In this document: one piece after another, positions 1 through 6,682 of the stretch | Layout of the letters: every line of letters begins with the position of its first letter | Position numbering within the stretch: the stretch's first letter is position 1 | Assembly (NCBI GenBank): GCA_045531455.1 | Contig: JAZSEA010000091.1 | Coordinates: 1-13,862, forward strand | Direction: 5' to 3' | Length of the DNA stretch: 13,862 bases | DNA from: CAG-390 sp045531455 | Lineage (GTDB): Bacteria; Bacillota; Clostridia; Oscillospirales; CAG-272 | Program-made: the position numbers and the translations under genes | Notes under the pieces: generated by a model | What the model was told of the DNA's origin: nothing | The model's database searches: none | The model's input: the letters and a program-made list of their open reading frames with translations, nothing else

Positions 1-83
1 CAGGGCTATACGTTCTGTACATTCCGGGAGTGCTTTATTGTTACTTATGCTTCAGGAGCAAAACCGTAACTTCGTATTTCTAC

Positions 84-1115
84 TTAGTTCAGTTCTGCGA
101 AGTACTTGATGGTGCGAACCATCTGGCTGGTGTAGGAGTTCTCGTTGTCGTACCAAGAAACAACCTGTACCTGGTAGGTGTCGTCGTCGATCTTTGCAAC
201 CATGGTCTGGGTAGCATCGAAGAGAGAACCGTAACGCATACCGATAACGTCGGAGGAAACGAGCTCTTCCTCGGTGTAACCGAAGGACTCGGTGGAAGCA
301 GCCTTCATAGCAGCGTTGATGCCTTCCTTGGTGATGTTCTGTCCCTTAACGACAGCAACAAGGATGGTGGTGGAACCGGTGCAGGTGGGAACACGCTGAG
401 CGGAACCGATGAGCTTGCCGTTGAGCTCGGGGATTACGAGACCGATTGCCTTTGCAGCGCCGGTGGAGTTGGGAACGATGTTCTGTGCGCCTGCGCGTGC
501 ACGGCGGAGGTCACCCTTTCTCTGGGGACCGACGAGGATCATCTGGTCGCCGGTGTAAGCGTGAACGGTGGTCATGATACCGCTCTGGATAGCTGCGTAG
601 TTGTTAAGAGCCTGAGCCATGGGAGCGAGGCAGTTGGTGGTGCAGGAAGCTGCGGAGATGATGGTATCCTCAGCGGTGAGGCCCTTGTGGTTTACGTTGT
701 AAACGATAGTGGGAAGATCGTTGCCTGCGGGTGCAGAGATAACAACCTTCTTTGCGCCTGCTTGAATGTGAGCCATGGACTTCTCCTTAGAGGTGTAGAA
801 GCCGGTGCACTCGAGAACAACGTCAACACCGAGCTCGCCCCAAGGACAGTCAGCAGCGTTCTTCTCTGCGTAGATGGTGATCTCCTTACCGTCAACGATG
901 ATGGAGTTTTCGGTGGATTCAACGGTGTGCTTGTTCTCGCCGATTCTGCCACAGTATGCGCCCTGTGCGGTGTCATACTTGAGAAGGTGAGCGAGCATTG
1001 CGGGGCTGGTGAGGTCGTTGATAGCTACGACTTCGTAACCCTCTGCGCCGAACATCTGTCTGAATGCGAGACGACCGATGCGGCCAAAACCGTTAATTGC
1101 GACTTTTACTGACAT
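84..1115 (-). CDS. gap: Type I glyceraldehyde-3-phosphate dehydrogenase
   Basis: This is cytosolic GAPDH of glycolysis, which converts glyceraldehyde-3-phosphate, NAD+ and phosphate to 1,3-bisphosphoglycerate. The 343-residue protein has the usual full length. The N-terminal Rossmann motif INGFGRIGR is at residues 7-15. The sequence AINDLTSP with Asp34 fits NAD rather than NADP preference. The active-site motif SAASCTTNC places the catalytic Cys at 158 and the general-base His at 185 (TVHAYTGDQ). The C-terminal WYDNE motif is at 321-325. The ATG start is preceded by GGAGG at a good distance. It has its own promoter in the 153-bp gap to the glycosyltransferase gene. A long open frame on the opposite strand (30-1112) is a shadow caused by codon bias. 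I see no convincing terminator in the 83 bases downstream. No other glycolytic gene is in the window. The identification is firm. Confidence 0.98.
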   Translation of the reverse strand: MSVKVAINGFGRIGRLAFRQMFGAEGYEVVAINDLTSPAMLAHLLKYDTAQGAYCGRIGENKHTVESTENSIIVDGKEITIYAEKNAADCPWGELGVDVVLECTGFYTSKEKSMAHIQAGAKKVVISAPAGNDLPTIVYNVNHKGLTAEDTIISAASCTTNCLAPMAQALNNYAAIQSGIMTTVHAYTGDQMILVGPQRKGDLRRARAGAQNIVPNSTGAAKAIGLVIPELNGKLIGSAQRVPTCTGSTTILVAVVKGQNITKEGINAAMKAASTESFGYTEEELVSSDVIGMRYGSLFDATQTMVAKIDDDTYQVQVVSWYDNENSYTSQMVRTIKYFAELN

Positions 1116-1193
1116 TTTTGGAATTCCTCCGTTTTATATAATAAAATTTTTTCTGTAGTACTTCGGGCTCTTCACCCGATTTTTGCCTTATAT

Positions 1194-1222
1194 ATTATAC
1201 TCTATTTTAGCAGAATTTACAA
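1194..1222 (-). promoter_or_regulatory. Sigma-A-type promoter of gap
   Basis: Read on the minus strand, TTGTAA (1222-1217) and TATAAT (1199-1194) are separated by 17 bases. The predicted start site is near 1187, giving a leader of about 70 nt. The leader contains a small 5-bp hairpin (TCGGG/CCCGA, 1163-1179) close to the 5' end, followed by an A/T-rich run and the GGAGG ribosome binding site. The promoter lies between the glycosyltransferase stop codon and gap, so gap can be transcribed on its own. Confidence 0.75.
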
Positions 1223-1268
1223 GAGTCTTGAGCAAAAATTATCAATTTCATAACAATTTCCAATATTT

Positions 1269-2012
1269 TCACTTAATATTGCCGCCTTTTTGGCGACTTT
1301 TTCTCGTTAAATATCGAAATTTGATCATTTTGGGCAGGTATGCGAACCTTTTCGGCTCGCAGATCATTCGCCAGAGCCATTCGAGGCGCATTTTTATGAA
1401 GAGAGACGGAGAACGCTTTATCCTGCCCGACCAGACGTCGAGAGCACCGCCGAGGCAGATCACCGTGCCGACGCCCGTGAGCTTTTCCTTGTTTTCGCAA
1501 GCCCATACCTCTTGCCGCGGACTTCCGAGGCAGACGACGAGCAGATCGGGCATTTTTTCTTTGATATCCGATAATACTTCTTCATCGTTATCAAAATAGC
1601 CGTGGCGTGTACCGACTATGCGAAGATCCGGAAGCTTTTCGGTCAATTTTTCAGACGCTTTTTCGGCAACACCCGGCTTTGCGCCGAGAAGGTAGATGCT
1701 GCCGCCGATTTTTGCAAGCTTTTCGAGGACGGCGTAGCCCGTGTCGATGCCCGTGACACGTTCGGGCAGTGGGGTGCCCATCCGTTTCGCCGCCGAGATG
1801 ATACCGATGCCGTCCGCGAGTGAAATATCGGCGTTTGCGAGAGCGGTGAAGAGTTGTTTGTTCTTCTGCGCATTCATCACAATAATCGGGTTGGGCGTTA
1901 CGACGGTGAAGGGGAGCGCTTTTTTATTCTTACATTCCGAAAAAATGCGATCGGAGGCTTCGGTTGCGGTTACGGAATCGAATGGTATATTTAGTATGCC
2001 GATCCTTGCCAT
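1269..2012 (-). CDS. WecG/TagA/CpsF-family glycosyltransferase
   Basis: The 247-residue protein belongs to the family that includes TagA, which adds N-acetylmannosamine to lipid-linked GlcNAc in wall teichoic acid synthesis, and WecG of enterobacterial common antigen. These enzymes act at the cytoplasmic face of the membrane. Visible family motifs are TPNP (39-42), ADGIGII (66-72, whose Asp67 matches the proposed catalytic base), ERVTGID (84-90), GSPRQEVW (163-170) and GGALDVWSG (188-196). The tail 197-245 is basic and hydrophobic with several Arg residues, fitting the membrane-associating C-terminal part of TagA. The ATG is preceded by AAAGGAGG. It has a near-perfect promoter and stands alone, without other teichoic acid or polysaccharide genes nearby, so its exact acceptor cannot be given. 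Family assignment is firm; substrate is inferred only. Confidence 0.93.
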   Translation of the reverse strand: MARIGILNIPFDSVTATEASDRIFSECKNKKALPFTVVTPNPIIVMNAQKNKQLFTALANADISLADGIGIISAAKRMGTPLPERVTGIDTGYAVLEKLAKIGGSIYLLGAKPGVAEKASEKLTEKLPDLRIVGTRHGYFDNDEEVLSDIKEKMPDLLVVCLGSPRQEVWACENKEKLTGVGTVICLGGALDVWSGRIKRSPSLFIKMRLEWLWRMICEPKRFAYLPKMIKFRYLTRKSRQKGGNIK

Positions 2013-2041
2013 GTTGTGCCTCCTTTTTGCGGTTTGATGTA

Positions 2042-2070
2042 ATTATAGCATACAACAGAATTATTGTCAA
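2042..2070 (-). promoter_or_regulatory. Consensus sigma-A promoter of the glycosyltransferase gene
   Basis: On the minus strand a perfect TTGACA (2070-2065) and a perfect TATAAT (2047-2042) are spaced by 17 bases. The predicted start is near 2035, about 23 bases before the ATG, which leaves room for the AAAGGAGG site. Both hexamers match consensus exactly, so strong constitutive expression is likely. Confidence 0.85.
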
Positions 2071-2091
2071 GGTTGGAATTTATTTATGTAA

Positions 2092-2318
2092 CCTCTCTCC
2101 CTCCACCACTCCGTGGTCCCCCTCCCTCCTCAGAGGGAGGCAAGGGGTTAGTGCGAACAACGGATATAGAGATATCAATTTATCTGACATATAATGTACG
2201 CTTTACGCTCTTAGTTTGAAGTAAACAAGCTGCTATGCTTAGAAAAGCTATGTTAGCACTCGCAATTCTGCCTCACTCTGAGGAGGGAGTGGGACCGCTT
2301 GCGGTGGAGGGAGAGAGG
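2092..2318. repeat. Inverted-repeat element A (REPIN/MITE-like, about 227 bp)
   Basis: Two arms of about 50 bases are inverted around a spacer of about 120 bases. The left arm begins CCTCTCTCCCTCCACC and the right arm ends GGTGGAGGGAGAGAGG. Each arm holds two local hairpins: a tip hairpin (ACCAC-TCC-GTGGT on the left, ACCGC-TT-GCGGT on the right) and a CCTCCCTC-CTCA-GAGGGAGG hairpin (one mismatch on the right). The tip stems differ in sequence yet remain paired. The spacer carries AGTGCGAACA (2150-2159) and, five bases on, TATAGAGATA (2165-2174), a pair also present in element B, plus AGAAAAGCTATGTTA (2241-2255), also present in element C. No ORF of note and no clear target-site duplication were found. 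It fills the gap between the divergent promoters of the glycosyltransferase and proS. Confidence 0.85.
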
Positions 2319-2365
2319 AATAATGATAAAAAACATCGAAATCTCCTCAAAAATCAATCTTTGTC

Positions 2366-2394
2366 TTGACATATCGTTAATTTTGTTTTATAAT
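2366..2394 (+). promoter_or_regulatory. Consensus sigma-A promoter of proS
   Basis: TTGACA (2366-2371) and TATAAT (2389-2394) match consensus exactly with a 17-base spacer. The predicted transcription start is near 2401. This rules out an in-frame ATG at 2400 as the translation start and supports the ATG at 2442. The promoter starts 48 bases after the end of element A, so the element lies just outside the transcript. Confidence 0.87.
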
Positions 2395-2441
2395 ATACTA
2401 TGTATATTTATGTTAATCACATCAGCGAAAGGAATTTTAAA

Positions 2442-3881
2442 ATGGCTGACAACAAGAAGATGGTTGATGCTATCACATCAATGGAAACCGATTTTGCCCA
2501 GTGGTATACCGACGTCGTCAAGAAGGCGGAGCTGGTTGACTATTCGGGCGTTAAGGGATGTATGATCATCCGCCCCTACGGATACGCAATTTGGGAGAAT
2601 ATCCAGCGCATCCTTGACGCCGAGTTCAAGAAGCTCGGTCACGAGAACGTATATATGCCTATGTTCATTCCCGAGTCGCTTCTGCAGAAGGAAGCCGATC
2701 ACGTTGCGGGCTTTGCTCCCGAGTGCGCGATCGTAACCATCGGCGGACAGAACAAGCTCTCCGAGCGTCTTATCGTCCGTCCCACCTCCGAGACTCTTTT
2801 CTGCGAGCACTACAAGAATATCATTCAGTCCTACCGCGACCTGCCCAAGCTCTATAATCAGTGGTGCAACGTAGTCCGTTGGGAGAAGACCACACGTCCC
2901 TTCCTCCGCACCTCCGAGTTCCTCTGGCAGGAGGGTCACACTATGCACGAGACCGAAGAAGAGGCACGCGAGGAGACCATCCGTATGCTCGACGTTTACG
3001 CCGATTTCTATGAGAAGTCGCTTGCTATCCCCGTTGTCAAGGGTCAGAAGACCGAGAAGGAGAAGTTCGCGGGTGCCGTTGAGACCTACACCGTAGAGCC
3101 TATGATGCACAACGGCGTTGCTCTCCAGGGTGGTACCACTCACTATTTCGGCGACGGCTTTGCAAAGGCTTTCGATATCAAGTACACAGCGCGCGACAAT
3201 CAGATCAAGTATCCGCATCAGACATCCTGGGGCGTTTCGACCCGTATGATCGGCGCGATCATTATGACCCACGGCGACGACAACGGACTCATTCTTCCTC
3301 CCGCTATCGCTCCCACACAGGTCGTTATCATTCCCGTTGCACAGCATAAGGAAGGCGTTCTCGACGCCGCTTACGCTCTCCGCGACAAGCTTTCGGCTAA
3401 ATTCCGCGTAAAGGTCGACGACAGTGATAACTCCACCGGATGGAAGTATTCTCAGTACGAGATGAAGGGCGTACCGCTCCGCATCGAGATCGGTCCGCGC
3501 GACATCGAAAACAACTCCTGCGTTCTCGTTTCGAGAGTAAGCCGTGCGAAGACCTTCGTTTCTCTCGACGGAATCGAGGAGTCTGTTGAGGCAGGACTCA
3601 AGAGCGTTCACGACGAGCTTTACAACCGCGCTCTCGAAAACCTCAAGAACCGCACCTCGAACGCGGCAACCTGGGAGGAATTCCTTGACATCGCCGAGAA
3701 CAAGTCGGGCTTTATCCGCGCAATGTGGTGCGGTTGCTCCGAGTGCGAGGACAAGATCAAGGACGAGACCGGCGGCGTCAAGTCGCGTTGCATTCCCTTT
3801 GAAGAGGAGCATATCTCCGACGTCTGCGTATGCTGCGGTAAGCCCGCGAAGCATATGGTCGTTTGGGGACGCCAGTATTAA
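2442..3881 (+). CDS. proS: Prolyl-tRNA synthetase, archaeal/eukaryotic-like type
   Basis: This class II aminoacyl-tRNA synthetase charges tRNA-Pro in the cytoplasm. The 479-residue protein is the short form without the editing (INS) insertion of the common bacterial enzyme, which is about 570 residues. Class II motif 2 is at 146-169 (RWEKTTRPFLRTSEF then LWQEGHTMH) and motif 3 at 264-287, with the Arg in GVSTRMIG. The anticodon-binding region starts near 290 (PTQVVIIP). A C-terminal zinc-binding region is indicated by Cys430, 432, 435, 462, 464 and 465. The chain ends in Tyr, as is usual for this type. I chose the ATG at 2442 because it has AAAGGA upstream and lies about 40 bases after the predicted transcript start; an ATG at 2400 falls at the promoter. 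Element B follows directly. The call is firm. Confidence 0.97.
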   Translation: MADNKKMVDAITSMETDFAQWYTDVVKKAELVDYSGVKGCMIIRPYGYAIWENIQRILDAEFKKLGHENVYMPMFIPESLLQKEADHVAGFAPECAIVTIGGQNKLSERLIVRPTSETLFCEHYKNIIQSYRDLPKLYNQWCNVVRWEKTTRPFLRTSEFLWQEGHTMHETEEEAREETIRMLDVYADFYEKSLAIPVVKGQKTEKEKFAGAVETYTVEPMMHNGVALQGGTTHYFGDGFAKAFDIKYTARDNQIKYPHQTSWGVSTRMIGAIIMTHGDDNGLILPPAIAPTQVVIIPVAQHKEGVLDAAYALRDKLSAKFRVKVDDSDNSTGWKYSQYEMKGVPLRIEIGPRDIENNSCVLVSRVSRAKTFVSLDGIEESVEAGLKSVHDELYNRALENLKNRTSNAATWEEFLDIAENKSGFIRAMWCGCSECEDKIKDETGGVKSRCIPFEEEHISDVCVCCGKPAKHMVVWGRQY

Positions 3882-3937
3882 TTGAAAATTTAAATATGAG
3901 TGAGGAAGAGATCGGATGACCGGCTCGCACTATACGT

Positions 3938-4203
3938 AGTGCGAACAACATCCTCCGTCTCTTCCCCTCATCCACCACACGTTCGTGTGGTCCCCCTTCC
4001 CCGCCGGGGAAGGTAAATTTATAGTCTCGTTCAGATTTCTGAATTTCGGTATGAGCAATCTGTTCTGAAGTTTTTCACCGAATACACGTATTGCGGTATC
4101 TCTATAGCAAATGTTCGCACTTGCTGAAAGACCTTCCCCGGCGGGGAAGGGGGACCGCGCAAGCGGTGGATGAGGGGAAGAGACGGAGCACCTTTGTTAG
4201 CAC
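3938..4203. repeat. Inverted-repeat element B (REPIN/MITE-like, about 266 bp)
   Basis: The element has arms at about 3938-4014 and 4131-4203, around a spacer of about 115 bases. The core of each arm reads CTCCGTCTCTTCCCCTCATC, then a tip hairpin, then GGTCCCCCTTCCCC. The tip hairpins differ: CCACACG-TT-CGTGTGG on the left and ACCGC-GCAA-GCGGT on the right. The second hairpin is CCTTCCCC-GCC-GGGGAAGG, where elements A and C have CCTCCCTC/GAGGGAGG at the same place, so the stem has changed on both sides. The arms extend outward to AGTGCGAACAA on the left and TTGTTAGCAC on the right. A separate 7-bp hairpin CGCACTA-TACG-TAGTGCG (3926-3943) overlaps the left edge. The spacer contains TATCTCTATA (4097-4106) and TGTTCGCACT (4112-4121), the reverse complement of motifs in element A. 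No gene is present in the 3882-4311 gap. Confidence 0.85.
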
Positions 4204-4311
4204 GGAATTTAATATCGAGTGAAATCCACCAAACTCCGAGATTGCTTTTTTCAGTTTCGGAGCTTGCTTTTTACAATTGAAAAAGATTTATATCAAAAAG
4301 GAGTTTTTATT

Positions 4312-5277
4312 ATGAAGATCCTCCACGACGTACACAATCACAACACTTTCTCTGCCTGCTGCAACGACCCGACAGCTTCGACCGACGCTTTCATCGCAAA
4401 GGAGGTCGAGCTTGGCAACAAGATATTCGGTCTCTCGAACCACATCTGGGATGAGGGCGTAAAGGGCGCGTCCTATTGGTACAGCAAGCAGACCATCACC
4501 AAGGCGGAGGAAGCAAAGGCTTCGCTCGCTAAAGCTCCTGCGACGCTGAAGTGCCTTTTCGGCGCGGAGAGCGAGTATTTCCATTGCCACGACAGACTCG
4601 GAATGTCTCTTGAGGGCGCGAAGCGCTTTGATTATATGCTCATTCCTCATTCGCATCAGCATATGAGAAACCAGGTCCTTTGGGATCTCCCCGAAATTCA
4701 GGAGATGAGAGCCAAGATCGCGGCTGACGTGCAGGCGGCTCTACCCTATCTCGCAGAAGATACCGTAAAGGTCATGGCAAATGCTCTGCAGGAGGCGCAT
4801 CTCAAGAAGTACGTTGAGCAGAAGACCGATCTCGGCAAGTATATGACCGAAGCGGCTGTAAAGAGCTTCAACGATCTCTGCGCAAACGAGACCTTTATCA
4901 AGATGTGCGCAACTCTGCCCACCTCGATCGCGCATCCCTTCGCATTCTGCGGAATCCCGAATGAGATCAAGAATTCCTTCCTCATTCAGATCCCCGACGA
5001 GGTGCTTTACGATTGCTTCTGCCGAGCAAAGGCTATCGGCGCGTACTGCGAGATCAACTGTGCGGCTGTAACCGAGCACGGTATGGACCTCGAGCAGAAT
5101 CAGCTTATGCGCGTATTCGCCAACGCAAAGAAGGCGGGCTGTCAGTTCACCTTCGGTACCGACTCGCATTCGGTAAAGAGCCTCGAGCTCGTCCGCGTAG
5201 GCGATCAGGTTTGCGACTATCTCGGACTTACGAAGGCGGATATTGCAGAATATCTGCAGGACGGCGTAGAAGAGTGA
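4312..5277 (+). CDS. PHP-domain metal-dependent phosphoesterase (histidinol-phosphatase-like)
   Basis: The 321-residue protein has the PHP fold, which hydrolyses phosphate esters with a cluster of metal ions; HisK-type histidinol-phosphate phosphatase is the best-known relative. Expected metal ligands are visible: DVHNHNTFS (His8, His10), SNH (His44), AESEY (Glu86), PHSHQH (His113, His115), IAHP (His208) and GTDSHS (Asp284, His286). It is somewhat longer than typical HisK (about 270), with an added helical stretch near 130-200 (EIQEMRAKIAADV onward). I chose the ATG at 4312 because AAGGAG lies eight bases upstream; an in-frame ATG at 4219 has no ribosome binding site. No histidine-biosynthesis gene is adjacent, so the true substrate is unknown and it should not be named hisK. 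It lies between elements B and C. No clear promoter was found. Confidence 0.88.
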   Translation: MKILHDVHNHNTFSACCNDPTASTDAFIAKEVELGNKIFGLSNHIWDEGVKGASYWYSKQTITKAEEAKASLAKAPATLKCLFGAESEYFHCHDRLGMSLEGAKRFDYMLIPHSHQHMRNQVLWDLPEIQEMRAKIAADVQAALPYLAEDTVKVMANALQEAHLKKYVEQKTDLGKYMTEAAVKSFNDLCANETFIKMCATLPTSIAHPFAFCGIPNEIKNSFLIQIPDEVLYDCFCRAKAIGAYCEINCAAVTEHGMDLEQNQLMRVFANAKKAGCQFTFGTDSHSVKSLELVRVGDQVCDYLGLTKADIAEYLQDGVEE

Positions 5278-5297
5278 TCGTAGATAAATATTTTTAA

Positions 5298-5470
5298 TCT
5301 CTCCCTCCACCGCAGTCAAGCTGCGGTCCCCCTCCCTCCTCAGAGGGAGGCAAGGAGTTTGTGCTGACATAGTATATATGGATTTCAAGAATCAATCGCA
5401 TATAGAAAAGCTATGTTATTGGTTCCCTCTGAGGAGGGAGCCGGCAGGCGTAGCCTGACTGAGGGAGAGA
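5298..5470. repeat. Inverted-repeat element C (REPIN/MITE-like, about 173 bp)
   Basis: This is the shortest copy. The left arm begins TCTCTCCCTCCACC and the right arm ends GAGGGAGAGA. The left tip hairpin is ACCGCAG-TCAAG-CTGCGGT and the right one is CAGGC-GTA-GCCTG, so the sequence differs while pairing is kept. The second hairpin CCTCCCTC-CTCA-GAGGGAGG is identical to that in element A on the left. The bases after it (starting CAAGGAGTTTGTGC) align without gaps to the matching 38 bases of element A with about 11 differences. The spacer also shares AGAAAAGCTATGTTA (5404-5418) with A. It fills the gap between the PHP gene and rodA, and its right end is 31 bases before the rodA ATG. Confidence 0.85.
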
Positions 5471-5500
5471 AAACATATAAATGTAAACGGAGGTGAAGAT

Positions 5501-6625
5501 ATGAAATCCTTGTCTACGGGCACGGGAATCAAGGACAGGCTCAAGCAATTTGATATCTGTCTGCTTATCTGCACCTCCGTTTTGTCGATAATGAGTCTGC
5601 TTCTGATGTATTCGATCGCGGATAAGGAGGGAATGGGACTGCTCAAGATGCAGGCGGCGGCGACCTTCGCGGGCGTTTGTGTTATGATCTTTCTTTCGAC
5701 AGTCGACTATCAGGAGGTAGTAAATAAGCTCTGGATCCCCTTTCTTATCGCGGAGATCGGACTGCTCGGAATTACTCTGGTCTACGGAGTTGCCGAGGGA
5801 ACGAACCAGAGCTGGCTCATCATCGGTCCCATCAGCATCCAGCCCTCCGAATTCGTCAAGGGCACCTTTATCGTCACCTTCTCGAAGCACCTCGACCTTG
5901 TCAAGAATAAGATCAATCATCCGCTTTCGCTCCTCGGTCTCGGCGTACACGCGGGTGCGATAATCGGTCTGATCCTGATCTCGGGCGACCTCGGAGTTGC
6001 GCTCGTCTATTGCGGAATCGTCGCGCTGATGCTCTTTTGCGCGGGTCTCAGCCTTTTCTACTTCCTCGGCGCGGGTGTCGCGATTTTCATTGCGATCCCA
6101 TACGTCTGGGAATTCCTTGCCGAATATCAGAAGAACAGGATCATCTATGGCTTCAACCCCGAGGCTGACCCCGAGGAATACGGATATCAGGCGATAATGG
6201 GTCGCAATGCGCTTGCCAACGGCGGATTTTTCGGCAACGGCATCCACGGCGGAGACTATTACAAGGATCTTTTCGCCTGCGAGAATGACTTTGCTTTTTC
6301 CACTCTCTGTGAAAAATTCGGCGTGCTCGGCGGTATCGTAGTCCTCCTTTGCCTTGCGATCGTCGTTGTACGCGTATTTATGATCGCGCGGACATCGCGT
6401 AAGGACAGCGGCGCATTTATCTGCATCGGTGTTGCGGCGGCTATCGTCGTGCAGACCGCGGAGAACGTCGGAATGTGCCTTGCGATGCTCCCTGTCATCG
6501 GAATCACACTTCCCTTCATAAGCTACGGCGGCTCCTCGACGCTTGCGATGTACCTCCTGCTCGGAATGGTGCATTCGGTCAAAACGCATCGAGTCAAGTA
6601 TAATTTTGAGCGCGAACATGCATAA
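5501..6625 (+). CDS. rodA: RodA/FtsW/SpoVE-family peptidoglycan glycosyltransferase
   Basis: This is a polytopic membrane protein of 374 residues in the SEDS family, which polymerises lipid II into glycan strands together with a class B penicillin-binding protein. About ten hydrophobic segments are visible. Family signatures are WLIIGPISIQPSEFVK (105-120), SGDLGVALV (161-169, replacing the usual QPDLGTALV), ENDFAFSTLCEKFG (261-274) with Asp263 at the position of the catalytic Asp before transmembrane helix 8, and TLPFISYGGSS (336-346). DLG rather than DFG and the length favour RodA over FtsW, but SpoVE or an FtsW role cannot be excluded. The ATG has an ideal GGAGGTGA upstream. No partner PBP gene is in the window. 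The stop codon overlaps the left arm of a 13-bp stem leading to the next gene. Confidence 0.9.
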   Translation: MKSLSTGTGIKDRLKQFDICLLICTSVLSIMSLLLMYSIADKEGMGLLKMQAAATFAGVCVMIFLSTVDYQEVVNKLWIPFLIAEIGLLGITLVYGVAEGTNQSWLIIGPISIQPSEFVKGTFIVTFSKHLDLVKNKINHPLSLLGLGVHAGAIIGLILISGDLGVALVYCGIVALMLFCAGLSLFYFLGAGVAIFIAIPYVWEFLAEYQKNRIIYGFNPEADPEEYGYQAIMGRNALANGGFFGNGIHGGDYYKDLFACENDFAFSTLCEKFGVLGGIVVLLCLAIVVVRVFMIARTSRKDSGAFICIGVAAAIVVQTAENVGMCLAMLPVIGITLPFISYGGSSTLAMYLLLGMVHSVKTHRVKYNFEREHA

Positions 6626-6681
6626 AATATCCTCCCCTCGAATACAAACTAATGTGTGAATGTTTGATGGGAGGATATTTT
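6624..6681 (+). promoter_or_regulatory. 13-bp perfect stem masking the DUF4830 ribosome binding site
   Basis: AAAATATCCTCCC (6624-6636) and GGGAGGATATTTT (6669-6681) are exact reverse complements separated by 32 bases. The left arm begins inside the rodA stop codon (6623-6625). The right arm contains the Shine-Dalgarno GGAGG (6670-6674) of the next gene, whose ATG is at 6683, one base past the stem. A ribosome terminating on rodA would cover the left arm and free the binding site, so translational coupling is the simplest reading. The stem ends in a short U run, so it may also act as a weak terminator. Confidence 0.7.
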
Positions 6682-6682
6682 T

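Noticed and set aside
30..1112. Long plus-strand open frame (360 codons) across gap
   Set aside because: It lies fully antisense to an unmistakable GAPDH gene, has no ribosome binding site, and the product is a low-complexity Val/Gly/Leu-rich sequence typical of a codon-bias shadow.
2400..2441. Upstream ATG for proS at 2400
   Set aside because: It coincides with the predicted transcription start of a consensus promoter and has no ribosome binding site; the ATG at 2442 has AAAGGA.
2478..3854. Long minus-strand open frame (458 codons) across proS
   Set aside because: Antisense to proS, with no family motif and no ribosome binding site; explained by third-position bias.
4234..4270. Terminator or riboswitch in the PHP gene leader
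   Set aside because: CTCCGA/TCGGAG gives only six pairs around a T-rich 17-nt loop; too weak to call.
2092..5470. Composite transposon carrying proS and the PHP gene
   Set aside because: The flanking elements are non-coding, of different length and subfamily, and no transposase or target duplication is visible; the genes look native.
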